64,000 nt of DNA from Dipetalonema caudispina (Eukaryota > Nematoda > Chromadorea > Rhabditida > Onchocercidae), in the NCBI GenBank assembly GCA_013365325.1, contig JABVXV010000184.1, positions 58,555 to 122,554 on the forward strand, written 5' to 3'. Both the position numbers and the translations under genes were made by a program. The notes beneath the pieces are model-generated. The model ran no database searches. It was given only the letters and a program-made list of their open reading frames with translations, and had not been told where the DNA came from. Every line of letters begins with the position of its first letter. Positions within the stretch are counted from its first letter, which is position 1. Below, one piece after another: positions 51,838 to 64,000 of the stretch.

Positions 51838-54800
51838 ATGGTGCAGCAACATAATTTTTATCGATTAAAATTAGGTAAGAAATGGAAAAATTCTTTCCTA
51901 AAACATTCCTAATTACGCCATTGGTAATTAATAGATTATTTGCTCGGTTAACAACAAAATATCTGAGAGTTTATTTGTTTCAAGAAAAATATCTGATACA
52001 AATACTTAATTTCCCCTCCTGAAAAAGGTCAAACGAAGAAGTGAATAATGTAACAATGTTTTTTCTGATAACATATTAGCTATTGGTCGGGAATTTATTT
52101 TAGTCAATTTTAATTTTTGACGAAGTTTATTTTTAGAGAATTGAAAATTCTTGTGGTAATTAATATTTCTAGGCTCATAATTGCAGGTTTACCAAATACA
52201 GGTAAAAGTGAAGTTTTACAAGGACAATATGCTAAATTAATCCTACCAGCTGCTACATATGATTATGTGGATGCTATTGTTACATATGTTGAATGTAAAT
52301 TATTATTCTTTTCGTAATTAATTATTCCTAATAAATTTTACAAATGACTTATTTCTATTCATCGTTGTCATTTGCTGTTTATTTATAATTGATAAATTAA
52401 TAAGTTGTTTATAGCTTGGACAACAATTCATGTACAATTACCAAATGCTTATCGTATATTATCAAAATTGCAAAAACAATTACAACAAACATATCATACA
52501 ACTAAATCATTATTAAATCCTATTGCAGGTTAGCTAATGAAATTGATGATAGCAATTTTAAAAGTAAATATTGTGTTAAAATTTTAAAATTTAACAAACT
52601 TACGAAATGTTCAGTTTAAAAATATTATTTTACATTGATCAGTTTGGCTATGATTAGTTGCATTGTATAATTGTAACGTACTTGGAAAAAAGATTGAATT
52701 AGCTAATTTAATGTTTGGATTAAATAATGTATCAGGATAACACAATGGAGAAAAGATATTAAATTAAATAATTTGAATTTTTGGATAATTTTTTTTTTTT
52801 TTTTTGCATATAAATTTGTTAGAAATTTTATAGGTTCAGGTGGAATTATGAAATATGGCTTACAAAATGAATACTATCGTGTACTTATTATCAAACGTAT
52901 TGATCCAACATTAATTCTTGTAAGTTGAATGTAAGAAAAAAAAAAAAAAAAAATATGAAAGTAAAAAAATTGTTGCATTCAGGTTTTTTTTTTTTGCCTT
53001 TCCGATATCGATTCCGGAATGATTCCGAAATTTGATGAAAATTATTGTATTCATTTAATTCCATTGTTTATTTTTTTTATTTTAATTTTGTTATTGATAA
53101 TATTTATAGCTGTTTTTTTTCTCCAAAAGAACTTTTCATGTCCATCTGCTACTTATCATTATATTTATCAGTGGAAATTCTAGCTTGTAATTAAAACATT
53201 TAGTTAAAACTTCTTGACTTATAATTAAAATATATAATTTTCAAACTGACTAAATATTCTCATGCTGTTGTCCATTTCATTTAAATTTCCTAACTTCATA
53301 TTGTATGCGGAAGATTGTTTCCCAGTCATCGATCGATTTATTCCGATCACTGTAATTATTTATTTAAATCAATAAGTGAAAATTAATAAAATAAGGATGA
53401 TAATTGAATTTTCATTATACCTTTGCTAATATGTTGAAATTACAACAACTGCGAAACAGGGAAAGCAATCGTCCGCATTGAATTTTAAATTGCTTTATAT
53501 TGGACTTCAAATTTGTTTAAACTTAATTTAGAATTCAAACCTGAAACATTTAATTAATTACGATAGCAATTCATTCAAAAATGGTTTTTTTTTTTTATCT
53601 CTTATCATATTTTTATTCTCCTTTCTTGTTCTCTTCGTTATTAATCAATTCTAATCCTTCTTCAACAACTATTTCACTAAGTTCAATATTTTATTTACAG
53701 ATAGAAATATGAACGATAAGGGTATTAATTAAATTTTCCTCATCAAATATTTACTTGTTAGCAAATGTATACAACAAATGTTTTTACAATATTTTTAAGG
53801 TACGATTTGTCGATTTCGGTTATACTGATGTTGCAACAAAGCAGCTAATTCATCCAATATCGGAAAGCTTAACTAATTTACCTGGTCTGTTTAATATTTA
53901 ATGACAAATATCATCCAAAAATGTGACATATCTGCTAGTTTGCTTCATTCTTTAGATCCTTCTTTTATATTTATAATTTGTTTTTAAAAAAAAAAAAAAA
54001 AAAAATGTAATTTGATGTTTGTTGAAGTATCGAAATTTGAAATAATTATTAAAGAATTTTAAATGATGAAAATTGTAATAAAAGGAGGGAATAATTTTAT
54101 AGCACAAGCATTTCCGATACGAACAGAATTGAAAGATAGCATAGCCGGTTCAATGTCATTTAATGCTTTTCGGAAATATTTGACAAATGCGCAAGTTACC
54201 ATTCAATTAGGTTTATCAAAGCTTTTTTTGTTTTGCCTTGTGTAAAAGTAAAATTTAAAAATGAAAGAACAGAGTAATTTCAAGTCACAATTAATAAATT
54301 TAAACATTTGCTATTTATATATTAGGAATTAATTTAGGAAAATTTCCATTTTGCTTCTATTTAAAGCATGGTAAATTTCAATTGATTATTGCTTTCAAAG
54401 TTTCATTACATTCAAATTTTCTAATTTTCACTAAAGTCGAGGGAATTTTTCGATCAATCTTTTTTATTTCTTAGAATTAAATAATCAATTTTGAAATTTT
54501 GTAAAATTGTTCTTTCTTAAAATTGGTACGAATGATACTACTGAGCTTACAAAAATTATTTTGCACCAAAAATATGCTATCTATCAGAAGTAAATCTGCT
54601 GACTGGAAAAAAAAAACGATCAAGGCCTGAAAAAAGAAATTGATTTCCGGATGATAATATATTTCTGTATAATAATATACAGGTAATGAAATTGTGAATG
54701 ATTCCTTTACGGGAGTTATATATGTGACTGATGAAAATGAGAGATGGTATTGGATGAATGAAGCAATCGAATTAAAAATTCCCATCAAAAAGTATTTAAG

Positions 54801-57800
54801 TATTTTTGTAAAAATTATTAAATTGAAATATTTGTTACTCAAACAAATTTGGATTGGAAAATGTTGGAAGTGAAAAAAGTTACTAAATGACTGTATGATT
54901 GGGGTTAAACAAAAGTATTGGTTAGGGTCAATCAAAAAGGGTCAAAAACGTTTTGAAATTATTTGTTTGATTCATCTAATTAAGTTATATGACACGTAAT
55001 TTGCATGCTTTATGATTAAACTTATTAAGCTTTACAAGTTTTTTTTCCTTCAGTAAAACAACTCATCGTATTTGCTTCAACTGTAATAATTAAGAAATAA
55101 TTTCAAAACTTTTAAATTCCGAAACTCTTTTTTTTTCTCAAATAGTCTTGCTGTTGATACCTTACTTTAATATAACATAATGATTGTCAAAATTAATTAT
55201 CAATTAATTAGGTCCACATTTAGATTGATGGTAAATCTCAATGATAATGCAAATAAAGAGGTTATGGTACATGTCAATGACGATTTTAATAATCAGCCAG
55301 TGAAGATGATGGTTAAACCATCCAGAAAAATCGCTGAATCGGAAAATGTCGATGATCCGAAAATGATTGATCAACAGAGAAATAGTGACAATCAAATAAA
55401 TAACAACGAAAGAAAAAATACTGAATTGAATCGAAGCAAACAGTTTGAATTAGCAAATGATAATGATGATAATAACAGTGATAATGTTAATAGATTTATT
55501 GATACCAATCTTGAAAATGAAGAAGATCAGATTATGATAGATAAGAAAGATAAGGCAATGAATTTCAATAAATCACGAAGGAGATATGAAAATCGACGAA
55601 AAAATTTGCAAAATTCAGCGTATTCTTTCAAAGATAATGAAGGTAAACTAATTCTGTTTAATGTTATTTTTTATTAAAAGTTTAATATTATCACTAAAGC
55701 TTCGACGTATGTTATCATTGATTAGAAGGGATTTTTTACTGAAATGTTTATTTCAGCATTACTATACAAAAAGTTGATAGAATTTTCAATTGGGATAAAT
55801 TTTGATTAGCGTACCTTGAAAAGATTATGCCAATAAGTTCAAATTAAAGCTGTTTTTTTTTTTTTTTCCTGAGGTTAAAGGTTCAATATTAGAAAGGTTA
55901 GAGTAAGGATGTGAATAAAAGAAAATTAAGTTCCGAATGTAATAAAATTAAGGAACAAGAAGTGTATATCGTTTTTTTTTCTTAGGAAAAAAGTCAGAAA
56001 ATACTAAAATAATGGAATTTAATGATTTTAAAAGAATGAATGAAAGGGTTTATCAAGAAAGCAATTAGTCGCTGAGATCGATCTGTCGTAGTGGCGTAGG
56101 CATAGGATCGGTGCAGTATAATTTCTTGTTTTCAAACTTTTCAAAAAATGAATTTATCGTTCATCATCGAATATTTCATTTAATTAGTCTAAGACTGATT
56201 AGCTGTGTCACGACATGTTGATAAGATGATATTGGCTATTACTTATATATTACGATAAAGAAATGGTTACAGGTGGATATCAACAAGTGAATGAAGCACA
56301 GAAAAGCGAACCGATCCGTAAAGGATTGCTTAAACATCAAGAAAACAAAGTGGAATCGAAGATAAAATTGTCACCTCATATGAGAAGCTATGAAAATTCG
56401 GATAACTTAATGTCAGGAAATTATCAGAAATCAAACAATATTACTGATAAAGTGAGAAATTTCTATATGAACACTTCTATGTTTGAATTATTAATTCATT
56501 CAGTGTAATTATTTAAAAAATTCACCTATTACTTACTTGAATCTTAACTCAAAATGAATGAAATTAAATTGATAATGAGTTATTAATTCATTTAGTTAAA
56601 TGTTTTTAGTACTAATTTTTCTTTTTTTTACTTCCCTCCCACTACAATTTATTTATTTTTTAATGTACGACAGTAACCTATATGACTACAGTAGAAATAA
56701 TCTTACAATCATCATACATAGGTTACGATCAGCCTAGTGCATACAGTTCATAGCACTTAAAGATTGTTGAAAAAAATAATTGGAAGATTTTGCTCGTCAT
56801 ATTTGCAACAATACTAATCGAAACTATAATTTGATCATCATTATTATATTCTTTTAATGAGATCAGCAATTAAATTTATAGTATATAGCTAAAAAAAAAA
56901 GACAAAAAGAAGAAGAATAAAATGTTTATTTGAAATATTATTTCAATATGAAATGATTCCGCTGTATATTAAATATATTAATTAAAATATTTCAAAAACT
57001 TTAACATCTTTAAATTTTCTTAAATTTAATTTACGAAATATGCAATGATTGTTTTGAAATATTGTTAATATCATTTCATCCCATCCTATTCCATCCTGAT
57101 ATTTTTTGTTATTTTAGCATTTCGGTATGTTGCAACAAACAACTTCACATCAAACTAATTTGCAAAGTTCGTCTTTTTTTCTTTTATTATCAAAACTTCA
57201 ATAATTGAATGAACGGAGTAATTTGCAATAACCGTTTGTACTACAAAACTTGTTTCCGGAAACTTATCACATATTTGAAAGATAGCTGCATAATTATGGA
57301 GATTCATGCTGCTGAAAATCAGTAATAATTCCGGTAGGGAAACATTGAAAATTATAAGGAATGCAGAAAAGAGGAAGAATATTTTGCAGTGCCATCAAAT
57401 TTTGGTAATTCATCTACATGGATTATAATTTTAACAAGTCTAACGATAGCTGTTACCGCTTTCGTTATATTTCTCATATTTACCCGAAAATGGAAATGGA
57501 TTTTACCGTTTGTTATAAAATATAATTTAGTTTTTTTTTTTTTTTTCATGAAATTAATTAATCTTACTGTTACTTTTAAAAATTGTAACAAAAGATTTTG
57601 TACAGAAATATCACTGTAAGAATATTTGAAATTTGGTTTCCAATATAATTTTGCAATTTTTTTAAAACGATACTTTACTGCTATAGTACTAAAGTTCGTT
57701 CGACTATAGCTTACGAAGACTAATTTTAATTGAAAACGAAAAAAATGGATGTCAAAATTTATCACAATTTTTAACTATGAACTTTAATAAATCTATTAAT

Positions 57801-60800
57801 GGTCTTTTTAATCTTTTTGATTTTTTTTTTCTTTTTGAAAATTATTTATTTTTAGGAAAATAAATGGTAAAGAAGAAGGAAAAGCATTCACAAATGCTTC
57901 TAAGGTTAATTAATTACTTCTTTTCTTTTCGATATTTTTTCATTTTTTCCCTTCTTTTTAAAGGAATAAAATTAAAAAATTTCATGGAATAACTTTGCGA
58001 AGTATTGCAGAAATTAAATATTTTATACGAGAAAAAAAAAAAATAACTTACGGGAAAGTTTAATTAGCTAAAAGCTTTAAATTGGATATATTTTAGGTTA
58101 GTCAATCGCTATCGTTGAATGATAGTACGTTGGATGGATCGAAGATTACAAATGAAATTAGAAAGAGAAATTCTTGGAAAAATGGTAACAGATCACAAAA
58201 TGAATTGGCAACTATCAATAATAAGTTAACTGCAGAAGATTTAAGCTCTGTAATTGGTTTAATGGCTTACGGTAGTCTGAAAGATGATATTGATAATAAT
58301 CTAAGAAGAAAGTATGATAACAGGTAAAAGTTTGATAGGTTTCGATCCGTTTAAAATTACTATTTAAAAAAAAATTAAACGTCCCTTAAAAAAGAACTAT
58401 TTTGTTCTGCATTTGATTTTCAAATGAATTAAGATTTTTTAAACTTTATTGATGACTTATTTAATTAATAGTATATTTGGAATTTTTTGATGCTTACAAA
58501 AAAGAAGCTGATGATATCTTAAATTGAATTAGAATAAGTTTACATTAACTTTTTGCAAAATTGTTTCAATTTTGTTGGAAAAATGTTGAATTTAATATCA
58601 TCGAAATGGTATCAAACGTTTGCATTATTTCTGATAATATCATGTTGATCAGTTAGATAAGATTGCAAGAGTAGAAACTTTATCATTGGATATTTCAAAT
58701 AAAACTGAAATTATTCTTCCAGTAGCTATTTTGTACCGGAAAATAGAAATAGTCAGTTTTTTTTTAACAGAAATGTTTAGGAAGAATTCATTAGCTAATT
58801 GTTGTATGTTTTAAGTTTTCAATTATTGAATATATTTGCTAGCGGATAATGATGATAGAAAAACATTAATTCAGTGATTATCATTATGATAGCTGAAAAG
58901 CATCATTATTTTGAATAATTCATTTCTCAAAAAGTTATAGCTTTTTTAGAACTTCCCGAAAACATGCTGGTCGTTCAGTTAATAATTTCGATATGCTATC
59001 ATCATTATCAACTTCTACCGATTATATCAAGAATACTCGAGAAATGCCTCAAATTGTAGTAAAAAATAAAGGTAATACTGCGGAAAGTAGTTTGAGCGAG
59101 AAGGAAATTCAAGCATATTCGGAAAATTTCACTTCTGAAAGTATTAGTAACGATGATCATTCGGATTTGTCCACCAGTAGCAGTCTTGTAACATCAAGTG
59201 CTGTTTCTAATCGAGAACACAATGTAAAATCGGAAAATTATCGACGTAAGGTAGGACATTTTATTTTCAACATTTAGCGTATGTTTATCGAAAAAAAAAA
59301 AAAAAAAAAAAAAAAACTACAATTGTATGCAATTTTTCTCACTTCTGCAATAGAATTTCATATTTGTGTTTTAAATGAATCATAACGTAAAATTTCAATA
59401 TTGTAGGAAATCATAGAGAAATCAATGGTATGATCAACATTGAAATATAACAATTTTTATGTTTGCATATTAATGAAACATTGTAAAACTACGTGAATCT
59501 TTAAATTTTGAATGCAAATGTTCCTTCCTTCTCGTGTAGAATGATCGAAAAAACGTAATAATGGTAACTGATGATGATGATGATGATGAATCGTTTCCGG
59601 ATTTGACGAAATCAAACAGTATGAGTTCAACAAGAAGTGATACTTCATCTAAAGTAACAGCAACAAATATGATTGAGTATGCATTATGTAGACTTTACTT
59701 ATATTTTTTAAAATTAAATTCAAAGCTTATTCTTTTTTGAATAATAAACATTTTTCGTTTCTTCGCAAAGATATTCCTATAATTCATTATTGTCTGGAAT
59801 TATTTCATTGATAATGAATAATTAATTTGGTTAATAATAAAAGCATGCAAGTAAGCAAATTAATTAGATCATAAGTTAATTCAACATTGAAGAAGGACTA
59901 ATTAACAGATTCTTCTTATTATCTAGAAAATATGAAAGAAATGTTTTGCAGAAGTGAAATTACACATCATTCCGATGATGAATCGATAGCAAGCAAAAGC
60001 GATAATAATTCATCACTATCACGAAGGTAATTAATATTTGAATTTCGAAGTAAAAGGATGCCGAATGATAAAAGGAGTGTGAATGATAATTATGTTAGTA
60101 TCTAATGAAGTACAACTTTTCGATGGAATTCCGTTTCATGAACATTTTCAGTCCGTTAACTGAATTCTGTTTCACGAACGTCTCCAATCTATCATTAGTT
60201 ATCATCGTTATGATCAATAATAATTCAGACAATTCATACTTTTTTATATGAAAATATAGGATAAATTATCTTAGGTTAATTATTATTCAAAATCTTTTTT
60301 CCAATTTCTTCCGTTCATTTATAGCTTGTAAATTTTGTTTTTGATAGATTTACGAGGATTTTTTTTTTTTTAAATGGTTTTATAAAACCTGAAATAACAG
60401 ATAAACAGAGAGTGTAAATTTTAAAATTAGACAAAGGTGTTAAATTTTTCAAAGTGTGAAAATGAAAACTGCAAACTTGTTGAATGATTTCAAATGACTG
60501 ATTTAAGTTGTTCGTAAATGATCGTTTCTATTCCTAGTGTTAACATAATCATTATTTCCTGAACTAAATTTTATTAATTTTAATATTCTTGTAAAAATGT
60601 ATGTGTAATTTAAAATTGAAACGATTTAAAAAATCTGATACTTTTATTTGCTATAAATGTTATATATATTCAGCAAGTATCCATATCCAAATTCGATACA
60701 CTCATCTGACTTTGAAATACCTTCTTATCTGAATAACATTCCAACATCAACCTACAGGTATGATAACTATTAGACTGTTATCAAGACCCGAAAAGTTCAA

Positions 60801-61844
60801 AATCAAAGTGGACATAATTAAATTAAAGAAAAGTTTTTAGTTAATTGAACATTTTTTCACAAAACATTGTTGAAAAATCAAAGATTGCAAATTGATTTAG
60901 AAAAAAAAAAAGATTCAATTTTTTAATATTTTAATGATTGCTAACCAAAGAATTCTCTGATTTGTAAACAAGGTTGACTATTAAATCTCAGAATTGATAA
61001 ATCCAGTAAGTTGAAATTATCTTGGCAATAATTTTTTTGCAGTCAACAATTTATTTATGGGACATCAAAGACACGGATACGTTCACAACTAATCGATGAT
61101 ATTAGAGGATGGTCACCATTGGAATCAGAAAGAACGAATAGCACACAAACTTGTACAAGTAATAATAGAATCCACTCGGAATCAATACAAAGCTTTAGGA
61201 TTCCATCAATGTGTCAGTTCGAAAATATGCCAAGAAGGTTTTCACAGGAGACTAACGTTGACGAACAACTTACATCGAAATCATTTTGCCAAAATGAAGA
61301 AAGAAGACAAATTTGTCATCAATTTGGAAAATGTGCATCGATTTTATCAACGATTCCATTGACAAGCCAAACATCTATTGTATCAGAAGGATCCAGAAAA
61401 TTTAGTATCAATTTCGAATCATCCTTACCCGATAAATTTGTTAAAAATCAACAAATTACAGATTTGTCAACTAATTTTGAAGAATTATATCCAAGAACGG
61501 ATGTACAAGAACTTAGTCATTCAGAATTATCAAAAAATACATCAATAAGCAGTGAATTTAGTGAAATTCCAAATTGTTTAAATTTGGGAAATGAACGAAA
61601 ATTGTCTGATATAGAAGAAGTACAAGTGGAACAACAATCAGGATTAATAGAAGAAGGATTAAAAATGAAAATGAACATAGTACTGATGCCAAAAGACTAT
61701 CAATCACCAGATGAACATATCAGAATTGAAGAGCAACAGATTGATCAAGAAACTAATTCATCCAAAAGCATATCATTTGTTAATTCAACAGCAACAACTA
61801 CAACTTATGAAAGTACGCAAGATTCACCCATAATTAATTCATAA
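51838..61844 (+). CDS. Tudor-domain protein with central transmembrane segment, 18 exons
   Basis: Exons: 51838-51874, 52187-52294, 52415-52528, 52834-52919, 53800-53884, 54103-54210, 54683-54791, 55212-55642, 56273-56451, 57118-57124, 57390-57507, 57856-57904, 58097-58323, 58950-59250, 59540-59676, 59952-60026, 60674-60757, 61043-61844 (TAA); 1018 residues. Residues about 25-215 form an extended Tudor domain: lead-in DAIVTYVES with IHVQLPNAYRILSKLQKQLQ, then the core NEYYRVLIIKRID and VRFVDFGYTD, then LPAQAFPI. Such domains read methyl-arginine, often in germ-granule and piRNA proteins. About 431-451 (TWIIILTSLTIAVTAFVIFL) is a membrane segment followed by basic TRKWKW. Residues about 215-420 and 470-1018 are polar, rich in Ser, Asn and Asp, with an Asp6 run. 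Tudor plus a membrane anchor recalls Papi/TDRKH, but the order differs and no KH domain is visible. Exons 10-11 are the least certain. Confidence 0.8.
57118..57124 (+). other. Putative 7-nt microexon (CATTTCG) of the Tudor gene
   Basis: A strong acceptor (TTTTTTGTTATTTTAG) and strong donor (GTATGTTG) flank only 7 nt. The preceding exon ends in phase 0 and the next must be entered in phase 1 to keep the membrane segment open; 7 nt corrects this exactly. With it the whole model is 1019 codons. Confidence 0.55.
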
Positions 61845-62392
61845 TAATTGTAATGTGCTTTTTTTTTTTTTTTTTTCTTGGCAATTTCATTAATGAAGTT
61901 GAAAAAGTTACAGTTAACAGCAATATCGATTATTGTAAATTGATCGCTTGCTATATCATTAAGATTAACTCAGATTACAGGTGGAAGGTAAAATTATCAA
62001 ATGTTTTGTGATTAATCAATGGTGTTTCTAATCAATGCTAATTTTCATATTAGCATAACAATGGGAAATGTTTGTGAGAGAATATTTCAACGAAGTTTAA
62101 AAATTTCATATTACTACTATTTTGCATTTCTCACTTATTTTTGATTTATTTAAAAAAAAAAAAAAAAAGAAGAAGAAAAACGGAAGTTATTTTTTGTTGA
62201 TTATTTTCTTGCTCGCATGACAATATTCTGTTGGTATTGGCACATCAGATATCCATTATATATATATTTATTTATTTTGTATTTATATGTTAATGAGGAA
62301 ACATTATGGACAAAATGAAAAAGACATGAAAAATTTCTTCATATCTCTACCACCATTTCAACACGAAAGAATGCACAAAAGGAAAACAAATA
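61845..62392. other. Convergent intergenic region
   Basis: Lies between the stop codons of the Tudor gene (+) and METTL5 (-). It contains poly-T near 61859-61876, poly-A near 62153-62168 and a short AT repeat near 62256. I see no gene or structured RNA. Confidence 0.7.
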
Positions 62393-63559
62393 TCATCCAT
62401 CTGAAGAAATATTTTTAGAATCAACAGAGAATTGCCATAAATCAACTTCTATGTCTACGTACTGTCGTCTATGATAAGCGTATGTTGCAGGTAAATTCCA
62501 GCGTAGTTGTGCGATACATTCAGCATTAATACCAGGTAATTTCTGGGCGACGAATTTAGAAATATACTGTCTTGTACTACTTTTATGTAAAGAGAAAAGT
62601 TTTCCACTTTTCTTTAAAATCGACAAACCCGCTCTGACAAATCGCAAATCTATGCCTGAAATCATAAATTCGCAAAACTTCTGTTTCATTTCATTATTCT
62701 CATCCAGTTATCTCATTCTAGTATTCCACCAAGGACAAGAAATATGAGAAATTCCATCTTTGAGCTTTTCAGAAGTTATCTTTCTAGCACTTCTGATAAT
62801 ATACAATAATAGCAAAAAATCTGAAATGCAAGTACCATACCAACAATAACGTAATTATATCATTTAATGAAAACTTTCACAAATCTGATATGAGGAAAAA
62901 CGAAATGAAGAGAAAAACAAGAATATATCATTGTGATCGACTACAGCTCAACTTGGATCACACATTAAATTAGGGCGGCTTATACTGTAAGCTTTTTTTT
63001 GAGAGTTCAGGCTACATTAGTTGTACAGCTTAACTATCATCAGGAAAAATACCATAGTAAAGGACCCATCCGATAACCTCTAGTTAAATATACTTGAAGA
63101 GTAAAATAGCATATGTAACTTCTGAAGAGAAGAATTACCTGCGTTATTTTTGGTACCAAATGGTGGATTCATGATAACCGTATCGAAGATGGGCTTTAAA
63201 GCACTGATATTTTTCGTAACATCCAAGCAAATCACATCAACACTATCTTCCAAATTACAACGTTCAATATTACTTTGACAAATGTCGATTGCTTCTTCGT
63301 CAATTTCAATACCTAATCCATAACTACAAATGTTTAAATTGTATTTTTCCCCATAATATCTTTTTCTTTCAAAAATTAGACTTTTTTGACATTATTATAT
63401 GCAATCAGTTTCTTAGATCTTTATATACTCACATTGCACCGAGTTTAACTGCTCCCAAAAGTAGAATACCTGGGCCACAACCCAAATCCGCCACAGTGCA
63501 ACCGTTAATACATCCTTCCTCTGCGATTGCATTCAGTATTGCCTCTAAAAGAAAAAAAG

Positions 63560-63590
<31 letters not shown>

Positions 63591-63843
63591 TCTTTAGTGA
63601 ATTATAATTTAACTTATGAAGTCAAATGTTTACAACTTTCATATGATCAAGTTGAAATCAAGATTAATGGCTACACTATTGTAAATCCAAAAATAAGTTT
63701 TGTCGGGAAACCCGAAATCATTCTTAACTAAACCAATTACTATAAAGAATTATATTATGTAATCAATAGGCAATGAATTGTAAAATTTGTCAATGATTCA
63801 TACCTGAAGATTAATTTCAATGCTTGCTAATTCCCATGCTAAT
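62393..63843 (-). CDS. METTL5: 18S rRNA N6-adenosine methyltransferase METTL5, 5' end missing
   Basis: SAM-dependent enzyme that, with TRMT112 in animals, methylates one adenosine of 18S rRNA. Exons (high to low): 63843-63804, 63542-63433, 63323-63139, 62655-62393 (TGA). Visible motifs: [11 protein letters not shown] before the fold, motif [16 protein letters not shown], acidic [11 protein letters not shown] that holds the ribose, the catalytic NPPF in [15 protein letters not shown], then [14 protein letters not shown] and the C-terminal [15 protein letters not shown] with [11 protein letters not shown]. All are in family order and nothing catalytic is missing. The N-terminal LEQY-type region is not found in the last 160 bp, so the first exon(s) probably lie outside the window. 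The acceptor of the second listed exon is TTTTAGAG, which keeps phase 0. The gene is convergent with the Tudor gene. Confidence 0.93.
63561..63590 (-). repeat. (CAAAA)n repeat forming the pyrimidine tract of a METTL5 acceptor
   Basis: Five CAAAA units on the plus strand read as TTTTG repeats on the minus strand, about 15 bp upstream of the acceptor of the exon at 63542. Confidence 0.85.
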
Positions 63844-64000
63844 CTAAGATGTTAATTAACATCTCCGTTTTCCCATTCCATTCGTTAAGCTTTCTCACCA
63901 TTGTACGCTACATGTTAACTAAACACATGTTTAATCCTAATCATGTATTCATCCTTAAGCTTTCTTCCTTTTGTAAGATATCCTTACGCCCATTTTTATA
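63844..64000. other. Window edge, likely METTL5 intron or 5' flank
   Basis: An acceptor (CATCTTAG on the minus strand) ends at 63844, so intron sequence should follow upstream. No N-terminal exon was recognised. Confidence 0.5.

Noticed and set aside
51838..52250. Walker-A-like GLPNTGKS at the first splice junction of the Tudor gene
   Set aside because: It fits the P-loop pattern, but what follows is an extended Tudor domain, with no Walker B or nucleotide-binding fold, so it is probably coincidental.
57389..57619. Reading the TM-coding frame as a stand-alone small gene
   Set aside because: A donor within it (after 57507) matches the phase of the next exon at 57856, so it fits better as an internal exon of the Tudor gene.

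Overview
The window looks like nuclear DNA of a parasitic nematode, most likely a spirurid/filarial worm. It is extremely AT-rich and full of long A/T homopolymers. Every gene is split into many small exons separated by introns of about 50 to 2400 bp with nematode-type acceptors (TTTCAG, TTTTAG, TTGCAG). Several genes have an acceptor just upstream of the start codon with no matching donor, as expected for spliced-leader trans-splicing. The species is inferred; no species-diagnostic repeat was recognised. All gene models were assembled by hand from protein similarity, splice signals and codon phase. The full models each close to a whole number of codons.

Layout: 1-16540 holds no gene I can support, only AT-rich DNA with microsatellites and homopolymers. 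16541-31394 (+) is a 21-exon membrane adenylyl cyclase of the ADCY2/4/7-like type. It is complete, with two membrane blocks and two catalytic halves. A 1.1 kb convergent intergenic segment follows, carrying a degenerate ~25-bp minisatellite and a near-perfect hairpin. 32542-33176 (-) is a two-exon gene for a 108-residue membrane protein. 33810-42117 (-) is a 21-exon gene of unknown function whose N-terminal third looks like three tandem copies of one module; the two minus-strand genes could form an operon. 42118-44436 is a divergent promoter region. 44437-50448 (+) is an eight-exon costars-domain (ABRA/STARS-like) actin-regulatory gene. 51838-61844 (+) is an 18-exon gene for a ~1018-residue protein with an extended Tudor domain, a central transmembrane segment and a long Ser/Asn/Asp-rich tail; it seems to need a 7-nt microexon. 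62393-63843 (-) is METTL5, the 18S rRNA m6A methyltransferase, whose 5' end probably lies beyond the window.

The genes are functionally unrelated (cAMP signalling, actin regulation, probable small-RNA/germ-granule biology, rRNA modification), as expected for an ordinary stretch of nematode chromosome. There is no sign of CRISPR, transposon coding sequence, viral insertion or bacterial endosymbiont DNA. The most interesting items are the uncharacterised three-module protein, the Tudor protein with an internal membrane segment and microexon, and the cluster of unusual repeats between the convergent cyclase and small membrane-protein genes.
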